Shown here in pieces: positions 63,561-64,000 of a stretch of 64,000 nt of DNA (the first letter of the stretch is position 1; each line of letters opens with the position of its first letter). The notes beneath the pieces were generated by a model. That model was not told where the DNA came from. It did no database searches and saw nothing but the letters and a program-made list of their open reading frames with translations. Source of the DNA: Pseudoxanthomonas sp. J31 (GTDB lineage: Bacteria > Pseudomonadota > Gammaproteobacteria > Xanthomonadales > Xanthomonadaceae); contig NZ_AZNZ01000003.1 in assembly GCF_000510725.1 (NCBI RefSeq), positions 1 to 64,000 on the forward strand. The letters run 5' to 3'. The position numbers were made by a program, and so were the translations under genes.

Positions 63561-64000
63561 AACAGCGGCGATTACAAGTACATCTGGCAGGCCAGTGACT
63601 GGCCGGACTGGCGCTTCGACCTGGCGGCGCTCGCTGGCCCTATGGCGGATGTGAGTCGTGCTCAAGGGCTCTTGCTGGGGCGTCTGGCCGACGTGGGCAT
63701 GGCGCTGCGCGATCAGGCCAGCCTGGCGGCGCTCACCGAAGACGTGGTCAAGACCAGCGAAATCGAGGGCGAGCAGCTCAACGTCGAGTCCGTGCGCTCA
63801 AGCATCGCTCGCCGGCTGGGCGTCGACATCGGGGCGTTGGCTCCAGTCGATCGTCATGTCGAAGGCGTGGTGGAGATGGTGCTCGACGCCACGGTCAACT
63901 GCGCGGCGCCGGTGACCCGCGAGCGGTTGTTCGGCTGGCACGCGGCGCTCTTTCCCACTGGTTACTCCGGCCTCTCCAGGATCAAGGTCGGCAGTTGGCG
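63558..64000 (+). CDS. Fic-family protein, N-terminal part (runs off the window)
   Basis: The first 147 codons are present. The start, NSGDYKYIWQASDWPDWRFD, matches the DUF4172-type N-terminus of Fic proteins that transfer AMP or similar groups to target proteins. TSEIEGEQLN (about residues 66-75) contains the (S/T)xxxE(G/N) inhibitory motif that holds class II Fic enzymes inactive. The catalytic HPFxxGNG motif would lie beyond the window. Codon use includes more T- and A-ending codons (GCT, CCT, CGT, TCA, TTG) than the neighbouring genes, consistent with transfer. No ribosome binding site is seen before the ATG. Confidence 0.85.
   Translation, partial: MNSGDYKYIWQASDWPDWRFDLAALAGPMADVSRAQGLLLGRLADVGMALRDQASLAALTEDVVKTSEIEGEQLNVESVRSSIARRLGVDIGALAPVDRHVEGVVEMVLDATVNCAAPVTRERLFGWHAALFPTGYSGLSRIKVGSW

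Overview
The window is about 70% G+C, gene-dense and dominated by overlapping stop/start codons (ATGA, GTGA, TTGA). Gene content points to a gammaproteobacterium of the Xanthomonadaceae/Lysobacteraceae type (Lysobacter, Luteimonas, Pseudoxanthomonas or relatives): the comEC-exbB-exbD-msbA-lpxK-kdsB order, a FimX-type degenerate GGDEF/EAL protein, an sdhE-ygfX-lolC-lolD cluster and a pgsA-tRNA(Gly)-tRNA(Cys)...tRNA(Leu) cluster. This assignment is inference from gene content and order; no 16S or marker search was possible.

Layout. 1-281: non-coding, with an imperfect inverted repeat and twelve perfect AATCACC heptamers ending 5 bp past the regA stop. 282-7206 (minus): a cytochrome bo3 quinol oxidase operon, cyoABCD, followed by a SURF1 factor and a RegB/RegA-type redox two-component pair. 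7207-7404: divergent region with a long palindrome. 7405-8733: MHS-type transporter. 8781-11444: sdhE, ygfX, lolC, lolD. 11453-11758: SelW-like protein. 11917-23745: competence, TonB energising, lipid A export, Kdo supply, tyrosine phosphatase, NHL protein, uvrC and pgsA. 23783-25442: tRNAs Gly, Cys, Gly and Leu with a LacI regulator between the last two. 25466-28444: nucleotide-sugar dehydrogenase and an FMN glutamate-synthase-like protein. 28486-34891: RND pump (minus), aldo/keto reductase and LysR regulator. 35197-35271: tRNA-Val.

35403-39185 is a three-gene phosphorelay (sensor kinase, single-domain regulator, receiver-kinase hybrid). 39239-44197 encodes a bacterial alpha-2-macroglobulin with an intact thioester motif. 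44262-47572 (minus) holds a cold-shock protein, then thioinosine phosphorylase and hypoxanthine phosphoribosyltransferase (the first makes the substrate of the second), NagZ and a CYTH protein. 47723-51468 holds fimX and an AidB-like dehydrogenase. 51479-55394 (minus) is an ECF sigma factor, its probable anti-sigma partner, an IMPACT protein and an ABC exporter. 55538-63085 holds a dual-GAF GGDEF/EAL protein, an aldehyde dehydrogenase, ispG, a PAP2 phosphatase and a secreted SGNH esterase.

At about 63180 the character changes. A gene-free stretch holds a leftward terminator with no gene feeding it, two tRNA T-arm-like hairpins pointing in opposite directions, short repeats, and the operator-like promoter of a Fic-family gene that runs off the window. 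Its codon use is less G/C-rich at wobble positions than its neighbours. This looks like the edge of an acquired island.

The signals most worth following are the palindrome upstream of cyoA, the unexplained RNA/attachment-like region at 63180-63500 with the Fic promoter, and a recurring arrangement in which a -10 box lies so close to the ATG that the mRNA would be leaderless. I found no CRISPR array, insertion sequence or rRNA gene. No single element can be called a new system on sequence alone.
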